DNA from: Nitrososphaerales archaeon
GTDB taxonomy: Archaea; Thermoproteota; Nitrososphaeria; Nitrososphaerales; UBA183
DNA: 5,404 nucleotides
Direction: 5' to 3'
Assembly (NCBI GenBank): GCA_030042335.1
Contig: JASHZW010000133.1
Span: 1 to 5,404, forward strand
The translations under genes were made by a program, and so were the position numbers. The notes below the pieces were generated by a model that ran no database searches, was not told where the DNA came from, and saw only the letters and a program-made list of their open reading frames with translations. This document shows, piece after piece, positions 1-5,344 of this stretch; the first letter of the stretch is position 1, and each line of letters starts with the position of its first letter.

Positions 1-2391
1 GCGGACGCCATCGGCAACGCCACCGTCAGCCTGCTCCAGCCGGAGATACCCTCGAGCCTGACCTCCTCGCTCGGGATCACGCTCAACGGGCTCGTCGCGG
101 GGCTGATCGGCCTCGGGCCTTCCCCTGCGAACGCGACCGTGCAGAGCTTCACCCTCCAACTCTTCTCCAAGAGCATAAGCGGGCTCCCCGGTACCGGGAT
201 AAGCGCGGACCAGCTCGTCAGTGACTCCTACGCCCTGGGCGGCTCGCCGTCGGCCTCTTCCACCTGGGACCTCGCATCGTCTATCGTGGCGAACTCGACC
301 GCCACGTCCTTCGCTTCGTCCCCCCTCTTCACCTTCAGGGCGCCCGCCCTCGCCTCGCTCCTCTCCTCCTTCAGCGGGGGCTATTCCTCCGCGCAAGTCT
401 CAGCCGCAATCAAGAGCCTGATAGTTAACGACAACTATCTCCAGTACCCGGCCATTCTCTCCCGCGCGATAACCAGCAATTTCATCAGCGCCGACAACGG
501 GACCATGATAGTCGTCTACAACTTCGCCGTCTCTCCGACGGACTCGATGATAGCCACCTTCAGGAGCGACACCTCCGCTTCTGGCGTCTCGGCTCTGGGC
601 ACCTACTATGTCACGGGCGGCGCCGTACTCACGTCCGACATCTCGAAGGTGTTCGGCCCCGTCGTCGGCATAACGGTCGTCCCGGGTGTCCTCGCCTCGC
701 TCGCCATCGTGGGTGTCCTGCTCTTCGCCCCGCTCGCCGCGATAATCCCTGTCCTCGTCGGTGGCGTGGCGATTGGTATCTCCCTCCCAGTCATCTACTT
801 CGGTGTGGTGGACATCGGCCACGGTACGCTCACGTTCCTGACGCCCGCCCTGACGATTCTCCTTGTCCTGGGGCTCGCCGTGGACTACTCGGTCCTCCAG
901 CTCAGGAGGACCCGTGAGGAGCGGGTGAAGGGCAGGAGCACCGAGGAGAGCGTCGCGGTGTCCATCCGCTGGGCCGGACAGGCCGTGCTGACGGCGGGGA
1001 TAACCGTCGTAGTCGCATACGTAGTGATGGCCGTAGCGAACGTGCCGCTCTTCAGCAGCGTCGGCACGGCGATTGCGATAGCCGTCAGCATCCTCATCGC
1101 AGCAGCCCTGACGCTCCTGCCATCCATAGAGCTCCTCCTCAAGGACAGGTTGTTCTGGCCGGGCCTGAAGCGCCAGCTGGCGAGACAGGACCTCGTCAAG
1201 CAACCCAAGCGCAGCCGCGTCAGGATGCTCGGCGAGAGGACCCTCCGCAGGAAGGCGGCCGTCGTGGTCGTGATAGCGCTCTTCGCGGCGGGCGCATTCT
1301 ACATCGCGCTCATCACGCCCAGCGGCGCCGACATACTCAAGCTCTTCCCGGACTTTCCGAGCAACCAGGGTCTGACGGTCCTCACCCAGAACCTTGGGAG
1401 CGGGACCACAGACCCCACCGTCATCGTCGTCACGACGACCACGCCCATCCTGCAGTCCGACGGTCAGTTCAACCAGACGCTCATGAACCAGATCGAGGCG
1501 ATCAGCTCGACGGCGGCTTCAGTCGACGGGGTCGTCTCGGTCTCCGGTCCCACGCGGCCGTACGGCCAGACCTTCAACTACAGCGGAGTGCAGGAGCTGC
1601 CGCAACCCGAGAAATCGCAGTACCTCTCCGGGATGTACTCCTTCATCGGTGAGAACAACGAGACCGCGCAGATCATCGTCGGACTCGAGAGCGACACCCA
1701 GAGCCAGGCCGCGATAAACACTCTCCTAAAGATGGAGTCGGCGATAGCCAAGATCCATCCGGGAGACGGGGTCACGCTTTACTACGGCGGCACCACCCAG
1801 TCCACCTATGACAACCAGTCGTTCCTCAACGGGATCCTGCCGGAGGTCATCACCGTGCTCGCCGCGGGGATCTACGTCATCCTCTTCCTGCAGCTTCGCT
1901 CGCTCTTCACGCCCCTGAGGCTCGTCTTCACCATACTCTGCAGCGTGGCGTTCTCGCTCGCCATGCTCTCGGCAATCTTCTACTACGGCCTCGGCCTCCC
2001 GATACTCGACTTTGCGCCGCTATTCGTCGTGGTCACGATGCTCGGCGTCGGAATCGATTACGACATCTTCTTCGTCACCAGGATACGCGAGGAGGCCATG
2101 AAGGGCAAGACCGACGATGAGGCAATCAAGACTGCCCTGGAGAAGACCTGGATCACCATCCTGGGCCTCGGCCTCGTCCTCGCTACCGTCTTCTCGTCCC
2201 TCATAGTCACGGAGATAGGCCTGCTGGAGGAGATAGGCTTCGTCGTGGCGGCCGCCGTAGTCCTCGACGTCGCCGTAGTGATCCTGTTCTTCGTGACAGC
2301 GCTCATGGGACTCGCCGCAAAGTACAACTGGTGGCCGTCGAGCCTCGCGAAGAGGAAGATACTCCCCGAAGTGTCCGAGACCGGAGAGTAG
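1..2391 (+). CDS. MMPL/RND-family membrane transporter, 5'-truncated by the window edge
   Basis: The frame is open from base 1 to the TAG at 2389-2391, giving 796 visible residues; the GTG at 139 is an internal valine, not a start. Visible order: end of a Ser/Thr-rich outer domain (to ~216), five membrane helices (~220-243, 246-268, 275-297, 323-346, 351-378), a basic cytoplasmic linker, a helix (~419-438), a second outer domain (~439-610), and five helices (~611-632, 640-664, 671-693, 717-737, 743-772). This is the two-fold RND/MMPL plan with only helix 1 and part of the first outer domain missing. Asp-Tyr pairs at 295-296 and 686-687 lie in helices 4 and 10, where MmpL3 carries its proton-relay pairs. 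Each is followed by a similar basic stretch (LRRTREE and TRIREE), a trace of the internal duplication. By family it is a proton-driven exporter of lipids or hydrophobic compounds; the substrate cannot be told. Family call confident. Confidence 0.9.
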   Translation, partial: ADAIGNATVSLLQPEIPSSLTSSLGITLNGLVAGLIGLGPSPANATVQSFTLQLFSKSISGLPGTGISADQLVSDSYALGGSPSASSTWDLASSIVANSTATSFASSPLFTFRAPALASLLSSFSGGYSSAQVSAAIKSLIVNDNYLQYPAILSRAITSNFISADNGTMIVVYNFAVSPTDSMIATFRSDTSASGVSALGTYYVTGGAVLTSDISKVFGPVVGITVVPGVLASLAIVGVLLFAPLAAIIPVLVGGVAIGISLPVIYFGVVDIGHGTLTFLTPALTILLVLGLAVDYSVLQLRRTREERVKGRSTEESVAVSIRWAGQAVLTAGITVVVAYVVMAVANVPLFSSVGTAIAIAVSILIAAALTLLPSIELLLKDRLFWPGLKRQLARQDLVKQPKRSRVRMLGERTLRRKAAVVVVIALFAAGAFYIALITPSGADILKLFPDFPSNQGLTVLTQNLGSGTTDPTVIVVTTTTPILQSDGQFNQTLMNQIEAISSTAASVDGVVSVSGPTRPYGQTFNYSGVQELPQPEKSQYLSGMYSFIGENNETAQIIVGLESDTQSQAAINTLLKMESAIAKIHPGDGVTLYYGGTTQSTYDNQSFLNGILPEVITVLAAGIYVILFLQLRSLFTPLRLVFTILCSVAFSLAMLSAIFYYGLGLPILDFAPLFVVVTMLGVGIDYDIFFVTRIREEAMKGKTDDEAIKTALEKTWITILGLGLVLATVFSSLIVTEIGLLEEIGFVVAAAVVLDVAVVILFFVTALMGLAAKYNWWPSSLAKRKILPEVSETGE

Positions 2392-2396
2392 GGTTC

Positions 2397-2966
2397 TCAG
2401 CTCTCGCGCCAGACGACCTTGTCGCGGAACGGCGTCCTCTTGCCAGGCGCGGTCATCCCGGTCACGTAGCCGACGTAGACCATCGCTATCAGCCTCTCCT
2501 CGCCCTGCATCTCGAAGAACTTCCTGATACCTTCCGAGTATGAGTGCAGCCCCGTCCTCACCGAGGTCGCGAGCCCGAACGAATGCGCTGCCAGGAGCAT
2601 GTTCTGCAGCGCGGCCCCCGCGGCGACCATCTCCTCCTGCGCGGAGACATTCTCGCCCGACTTCGGACTGCCTATCAGCGCCACGATGACCGGAGCCGAG
2701 AGCGGCTTCTCGCGTTCCTTCGTGAGGCGCTCGGAGGGTATTGCCTCCTTCGAGCTTTTGGCCATCGCTTCGGCGAGAGCTTCTCCTAGCTTCAGCCGGG
2801 CGTCCTTCTCGATGACGACGAAGCGCCAGGGCTCTGTAAGGTGGTGGTTGGGTGCCCAGGTGGCCGCCTCGATGATGGATTCGATGTCCGAGCGTGAGGG
2901 TACCAAGTCCGCATCCATCTTCTTCACGGTCCTCCTAGACTTGATGGCATCGATGACGGCGTTCAT
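2397..2966 (-). CDS. YdjA-like nitroreductase family protein (FMN-dependent oxidoreductase)
   Basis: The product has 189 residues, the length of the small single-domain nitroreductases such as E. coli YdjA (about 183). Seen: the N-terminal SRR (residues 10-12), which in the family contacts the FMN phosphate; AATWAPNHH (34-42) followed by PWRFVVI (46-52), the second flavin-binding segment; QEEMVAAGAALQNMLLAA (110-127), the dimer-interface helix; SVRTG (135-139), matching the WRSG of YdjA; and YVGYV (164-168) near the C terminus. By family it is a homodimeric cytoplasmic flavoprotein using NAD(P)H to reduce nitro, quinone or related compounds; the physiological substrate is unknown. The ATG at 2966 begins just ahead of the conserved N-terminal helix. 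GGGAGG lies ~10 bases upstream, but the TATA element at 2990-2999 predicts transcription starting at or near the ATG, which would leave that motif out of the mRNA. It is divergent from the transaldolase and convergent with the transporter. Confidence 0.9.
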   Translation of the reverse strand: MNAVIDAIKSRRTVKKMDADLVPSRSDIESIIEAATWAPNHHLTEPWRFVVIEKDARLKLGEALAEAMAKSSKEAIPSERLTKEREKPLSAPVIVALIGSPKSGENVSAQEEMVAAGAALQNMLLAAHSFGLATSVRTGLHSYSEGIRKFFEMQGEERLIAMVYVGYVTGMTAPGKRTPFRDKVVWRES

Positions 2967-2989
2967 CCGCCGCCTCCCTCTTGCACATA

Positions 2990-2999
2990 CCTTAAATAC
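2990..2999. promoter_or_regulatory. Shared TATA-like element for divergent nitroreductase and transaldolase genes
   Basis: The + strand reads CCTTAAATAC; the - strand reads GTATTTAAGG. Both resemble archaeal TATA boxes. The core centre (about 2994.5) is 27-28 bases from the first base of the transaldolase ATG (3022) and 28-29 from that of the nitroreductase ATG (2966), the distance expected between a TATA box and an archaeal transcription start. It is the only A/T-rich stretch in the 55-base gap apart from the adjoining AAAATT. One element serving both directions is an inference; neither start site is measured. Confidence 0.65.
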
Positions 3000-3021
3000 A
3001 AAATTGGGCGTCTCGCCGTCG

Positions 3022-3687
3022 ATGAAGTTCTACCTCGACTGCGCCAACCTGGCGGCGATCAGGAAGTACAACCAGATGGGCCTCGTCGACGGCGTGACCA
3101 CCAACCCGTCGCTGGTCGCGAAGGAGGGCGGGGAGTTCGAGGAGATCATAGCTTCCATCTGCAAGGAGGTCAGCGGTCCCGTGAGCGCGGAGGTCGTGAG
3201 CACCGAGCATGAGGGGATCGTGACGGAGGCGAAGCGCCTCTCGAAGCTGGCTCCCAATGTCGTCGTCAAGATACCCATGATCCCGGAAGGGTTGCGCGCG
3301 ACCAAGACCGTGAGCGGGATGGGAATACCTGTGAACGTCACGCTGATCTTCTCTGCCAACCAAGGGCTGCTCGCTGCGAAGGCCGGAGCCTCCTATCTGA
3401 GCCCATTCATAGGGAGGCTCGACGACATCGGCCAGAGGGGGATGCAGGTCGTCGAGGACCTGGTGACGATAAAGGCGAACTACAAGCTCAAGTCCGAGGT
3501 CCTGGTGGCCAGCATAAGGCACCCGCCGCATGTTCTTGAAGCGGCCAAACTTGGCGCCGACATCGCGACGATGCCGCCGGAAGTTATGGAGAAGATGATG
3601 CAGCACCCACTGACCGACATCGGCCTCAAGAAGTTCCTCGACGACTGGAACAAGGCGAAGCGGGAGAAGCCGTCACTAACGGTCTGA
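3022..3687 (+). CDS. tal: Short-chain transaldolase (TalC/MipB/FSA-like family)
   Basis: The 221-residue product has the length and motifs of the small transaldolase/fructose-6-phosphate aldolase family. Seen: LDCAN (5-9) with Asp6, GVTTNPSLVA (24-33), SAEV (55-58), VVKIPM (81-86) with Lys83 as the predicted Schiff-base lysine, NVTLIFSANQ (105-114), SPFIGRLDDIG (127-137) and HPLTDIGLKKF (195-205). Glu57 and Phe129 sit where E. coli FSA has Gln59 and Tyr131; Glu and Phe are the transaldolase-type choices, so transaldolase rather than fructose-6-phosphate aldolase activity is inferred. It would move a dihydroxyacetone unit between sugar phosphates in the non-oxidative pentose-phosphate pathway, in the cytoplasm. 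The frame is open for 141 codons upstream, but that part is antisense to the nitroreductase; ATG 3022 fits the family N terminus and the TATA box 27 bases before it. No Shine-Dalgarno is seen, suggesting a leaderless mRNA. Residue 7 is Cys where Thr is usual. Confidence 0.93.
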   Translation: MKFYLDCANLAAIRKYNQMGLVDGVTTNPSLVAKEGGEFEEIIASICKEVSGPVSAEVVSTEHEGIVTEAKRLSKLAPNVVVKIPMIPEGLRATKTVSGMGIPVNVTLIFSANQGLLAAKAGASYLSPFIGRLDDIGQRGMQVVEDLVTIKANYKLKSEVLVASIRHPPHVLEAAKLGADIATMPPEVMEKMMQHPLTDIGLKKFLDDWNKAKREKPSLTV

Positions 3688-3698
3688 CAGACCTCCGC

Positions 3699-3706
3699 AA
3701 GGCGAT
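3699..3706 (+). promoter_or_regulatory. Shine-Dalgarno-like sequence for the PIN-like gene
   Basis: AAGGCGAT matches six of eight positions of GAGGTGAT, the complement of the archaeal 16S rRNA 3' end. It ends 4 bases before the in-frame CTG at 3711-3713 and 13 bases before the ATG at 3720, so its spacing favours the CTG as the real start. The match is imperfect, so this is suggestive only. Confidence 0.4.
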
Positions 3707-3719
3707 ACTCCTGAGATAT

Positions 3720-4001
3720 ATGACCGACGCCCAGCTGAGCGGGCTGGCGAAGGAACTCAGGGACAAGGGCATTGACTGCCAGACGGTCCATATGCTGATC
3801 AAGGGGAACGAGGACTCGAGGGTCTCGATCGACGACTCGGAGATACTGAAGTTCCTGATGGGGCAGAAGGGCGGACTGACGCTGATAACCCTCGACAAGG
3901 GCCTAGCCCGCTACTGTGCGACCTTCGGTGTCCCGTGCGTCAGGGTTCAGAATCTCGTGGCCGACTACATAGACGACCAGACCCACGCCGGAGCTCCGTA
4001 A
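3720..4001 (+). CDS. Small PIN-like domain protein, DUF5615-type putative ribonuclease
   Basis: From ATG 3720 the product has 93 residues. The N-terminal DAQLSGLAKELRDKGID (3-19) follows the pattern of DUF5615/PIN-like proteins, whose N termini typically read M-(K/R)-F-L-V-D-A-Q-L-P. IDDSEIL (37-43) corresponds to the family's PDxEIL, and LITLDKGLA (55-63) to the third acidic motif (VTKD or ITRD). Candidate metal-binding acids are Asp3, Asp39, Glu41 and Asp59. By family this would be a Mg/Mn-dependent ribonuclease, in many genomes the toxin of a toxin-antitoxin pair. No antitoxin (such as DUF433) is adjacent; the gene instead follows the transaldolase by 32 bases with no TATA box of its own, so co-transcription is likely. 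The ATG start would cut off most of the first beta strand; a CTG nine bases upstream (3711) restores it and has a better-placed Shine-Dalgarno. Family assignment is from motif pattern only. Confidence 0.75.
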   Translation: MTDAQLSGLAKELRDKGIDCQTVHMLIKGNEDSRVSIDDSEILKFLMGQKGGLTLITLDKGLARYCATFGVPCVRVQNLVADYIDDQTHAGAP

Positions 4002-4010
4002 AGTCTGCTG

Positions 4011-4025
4011 TCGAACGGCCTTCGA
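4011..4025. repeat. Short inverted repeat after the PIN-like gene
   Basis: TCGAA and TTCGA flank a 5-base GC-only loop, starting 10 bases after the TAA stop of the PIN-like gene, in the 85-base gap between two convergent genes. No T-run follows. A five-base stem can arise by chance, and archaea mostly terminate at T-tracts, so a terminator role is only a weak possibility. Confidence 0.2.
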
Positions 4026-4086
4026 GTAAAGGGTTGCCAAAACGGGACCGGAATCGAGGATGAAGGCGCGGACGAGCGGCAGAGCC

Positions 4087-4374
4087 CTACACGAAATGTA
4101 GGCACGACTGCAGCGAACCATCTATAGGCCCAAATCCGGCTACCGCACCGGAGACGACCCCGCGATAGCCGCAACGGTCGCTGACAGCGCCGATATCGAA
4201 GAGGTGATAGGTAATCGATGCGGTGTAATTGTAAGAGTACGAGGCGGACGAGCCACAAGACAGGTAGCAAGGAGCGTAATAGGTCTGGGGCATTGAAGGG
4301 ACGAGCATCGAGAAGAGCGAGAATCCCGCCACGAGGCTGACAGCGACCAGAACTGCCACGTGCCCGTGTCTCAT
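4087..4374 (-). CDS. Hypothetical small membrane-anchored or secreted protein
   Basis: I do not recognise this 95-residue protein. It starts MRHGH, then has one strongly hydrophobic stretch (about residues 6-26), which reads as a signal peptide or N-terminal membrane anchor. The remainder is rich in Tyr, Ser and Gly and has four cysteines (36, 40, 68, 91), the first two spaced as CxxxC, plus one N-glycosylation sequon (Asn49-Tyr-Thr). A weakly hydrophobic Gly/Val/Ala stretch follows at about 72-82. Support for it being real: a TATA-like element lies 26 bases before the ATG, AGAGGG lies just upstream, the TM-first layout begins right at this ATG, and the codons are of a normal kind for the window. 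A longer version from TTG 4437 would have to start upstream of that TATA element, so I chose ATG 4374. It is divergent from the superoxide dismutase. An exported, disulfide- or metal-linked role is possible but unproven. Confidence 0.55.
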   Translation of the reverse strand: MRHGHVAVLVAVSLVAGFSLFSMLVPSMPQTYYAPCYLSCGSSASYSYNYTASITYHLFDIGAVSDRCGYRGVVSGAVAGFGPIDGSLQSCLHFV

Positions 4375-4395
4375 GCGCCCTCTATCGTCTTGGAA

Positions 4396-4404
4396 CCTAT
4401 ATCC
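4396..4404 (-). promoter_or_regulatory. TATA-like promoter element for the small exported protein
   Basis: The - strand reads GGATATAGG, with the TATAT core at 4398-4402. Its centre is 26 bases from the first base of the ATG at 4374, the usual archaeal distance from TATA box to transcription start. This implies a leaderless or nearly leaderless mRNA. Confidence 0.5.
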
Positions 4405-4449
4405 CTTTGTCCCAGTCTCCATCCCGCAATCCACCAACCTGAACCTTAT

Positions 4450-4459
4450 GACCGCGGTC
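4450..4459. repeat. 10-base palindrome in the gap between the exported protein gene and sod
   Basis: GACCGCGGTC is a perfect palindrome lying near the middle of the 174-base divergent gap, about 50-60 bases upstream of each TATA element. That position would suit an operator for both genes, but one such palindrome in a GC-rich gap of this length is not statistically remarkable. Confidence 0.2.
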
Positions 4460-4517
4460 TCAGGCCCACTCGACCGGAGACTTCGGAACCTGCCCGGCCG
4501 ACCCCCTCAGAGGCAAG

Positions 4518-4526
4518 TTTTTTATC
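4518..4526 (+). promoter_or_regulatory. TATA-like promoter element for superoxide dismutase
   Basis: TTTTTTATC stands out in an otherwise GC-rich gap. Its centre (about 4522) is 27 bases from the first base of the ATG at 4549. The bases right before the ATG (GGGCCGCGGTATC) contain no Shine-Dalgarno, so a leaderless transcript is inferred. Confidence 0.65.
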
Positions 4527-4548
4527 GAGCATCCCGGGCCGCGGTATC

Positions 4549-5157
4549 ATGGCAAAGACATACACGCTGCCGCCTCTCCCGTATGCTTACAACGCGCTGG
4601 AGCCGTACATCTCCCAGCAGATAATGACGCTGCACCACGACAAGCATCACAACGCGTACGTGACAGGGGCAAATGCGGCACTGGACAAGCTCGAGAAGGC
4701 CAGGGCCGGTCAGCTGCAAATCGACGTGAGGGGAGTCCTCAGGGACCTCAGCTTCAACGTGGACGGGCACAAGTTGCATTCTATCTTCTGGCCGAACATG
4801 GCGCCCGCCGGTAAGGGTGGTGGCACCCCCGGAGGGAAGCTCGCCGACAAGATCAACCAGGACTTTGGCTCGTTCGACAAGTTCAAGCAGCAGTTCGGGG
4901 ACGCGGCGAAGGCGGTCGAAGGGTCGGGATGGGCCCTGCTGCTCTACGATAAAGAGATAGACACACTCGTCCTGACGCAGGTAGAAAAGCAGAACTTTAT
5001 GCATCTTGCAGAATTGCCCATAATTCTTTCCATAGATTGTTGGGAGCACGCATTTTACTTGCAATATTTGAATGACAAGGGCAAGTACGTCGACGCATGG
5101 TGGAACGTGGCCAACTGGGACGACGCAGGAAAGAGGTTCGATAAGGCGAGCAAGTGA
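4549..5157 (+). CDS. sod: Iron/manganese superoxide dismutase
   Basis: The 202-residue product is full length for the Fe/Mn superoxide dismutase family, which converts superoxide to oxygen and hydrogen peroxide. Seen: LPPLPYAYNALEPYIS (7-22) and LHHDKHHNAYV (28-38) with predicted metal ligand His29 and active-site Tyr37; LHSIFWPNM (76-84) with ligand His77; GSGWALL (125-131); DCWEHAFYLQY (163-173) with ligands Asp163 and His167; and WWNVANW (184-190). No signal peptide is seen, so it acts in the cytoplasm. The HLAELPIIL stretch (152-160) resembles Sulfolobus-type enzymes. Iron or manganese preference cannot be decided from sequence alone. Cys164, next to the Asp ligand, is unusual; Val, Ala, Met or Glu are commoner there. 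The frame is open 63 codons upstream, but the family N terminus and the TATA box fix ATG 4549. Codon use shifts abruptly to A/T at 4981-5073. Confidence 0.96.
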   Translation: MAKTYTLPPLPYAYNALEPYISQQIMTLHHDKHHNAYVTGANAALDKLEKARAGQLQIDVRGVLRDLSFNVDGHKLHSIFWPNMAPAGKGGGTPGGKLADKINQDFGSFDKFKQQFGDAAKAVEGSGWALLLYDKEIDTLVLTQVEKQNFMHLAELPIILSIDCWEHAFYLQYLNDKGKYVDAWWNVANWDDAGKRFDKASK

Positions 5158-5344
5158 TTCTCGCCTCATCTTCAACCTTCCCCAGCACCGGGTAAACCTT
5201 TGGGCTTATTCTTCGCCCTTGTCCTTCTGGACTGGTAGACTCTTTGGGCCTCCGCTTCCATGAGCTCGAGGGAAGCCCTCGTCCTGCCTCTTGTGTCCTC
5301 AGATCCTTTCGGAGCGAACGGCAATGGCACTGAAGTTGCGTCGG
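5158..5344. other. Gap after sod with no supported gene
   Basis: The 187 bases after the superoxide dismutase stop are pyrimidine-rich on the + strand (for example around 5201-5230, a plausible zone for transcript ending). They contain one perfect 6-base stem with a 3-base loop at 5267-5281 (CGAGGG, AAG, CCCTCG). I found no tRNA-like fold, no convincing promoter and no complete coding frame. Confidence 0.5.

Noticed and set aside
400..1203. 267-codon - strand open frame within the transporter
   Set aside because: It is antisense to well-conserved transporter helices, with a highly charged composition typical of a GC-rich shadow frame and no recognisable domain.
139..2391. Transporter gene starting at GTG 139
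   Set aside because: The frame is open to base 1, and the protein from 139 would lack membrane helix 1 and most of the first outer domain. It is an edge-truncated gene, not a start.
2599..3021. N-terminal extension of the transaldolase
   Set aside because: It is antisense to the nitroreductase, has no family similarity, and runs through the TATA element. The family N terminus begins at 3022.
4018..4040. tRNA T-loop-like TTCGAGT
   Set aside because: The flanking bases do not form a T-arm stem, and no D-arm, anticodon arm or acceptor stem can be drawn around it.
3965..4270. 101-codon - strand frame overlapping the small exported protein gene
   Set aside because: It is Arg-rich with no promoter at a suitable distance. 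It overlaps both the end of the PIN-like gene and the better supported frame at 4087-4374.
4360..4548. 63-codon N-terminal extension of superoxide dismutase
   Set aside because: Pro/Ser/Arg-rich and not like any SOD leader. The TATA element lies within it, and ATG 4549 matches the family start.
5010..5027. Inverted repeat AGAATT/AATTCT in the AT-rich block of sod
   Set aside because: A 6-base stem within coding sequence. The encoded residues (AELPIIL) are family-conserved, so chance is the simplest explanation.
4522..5175. 217-codon - strand frame antisense to sod
   Set aside because: Shadow of a strongly conserved gene with no promoter or domain of its own.
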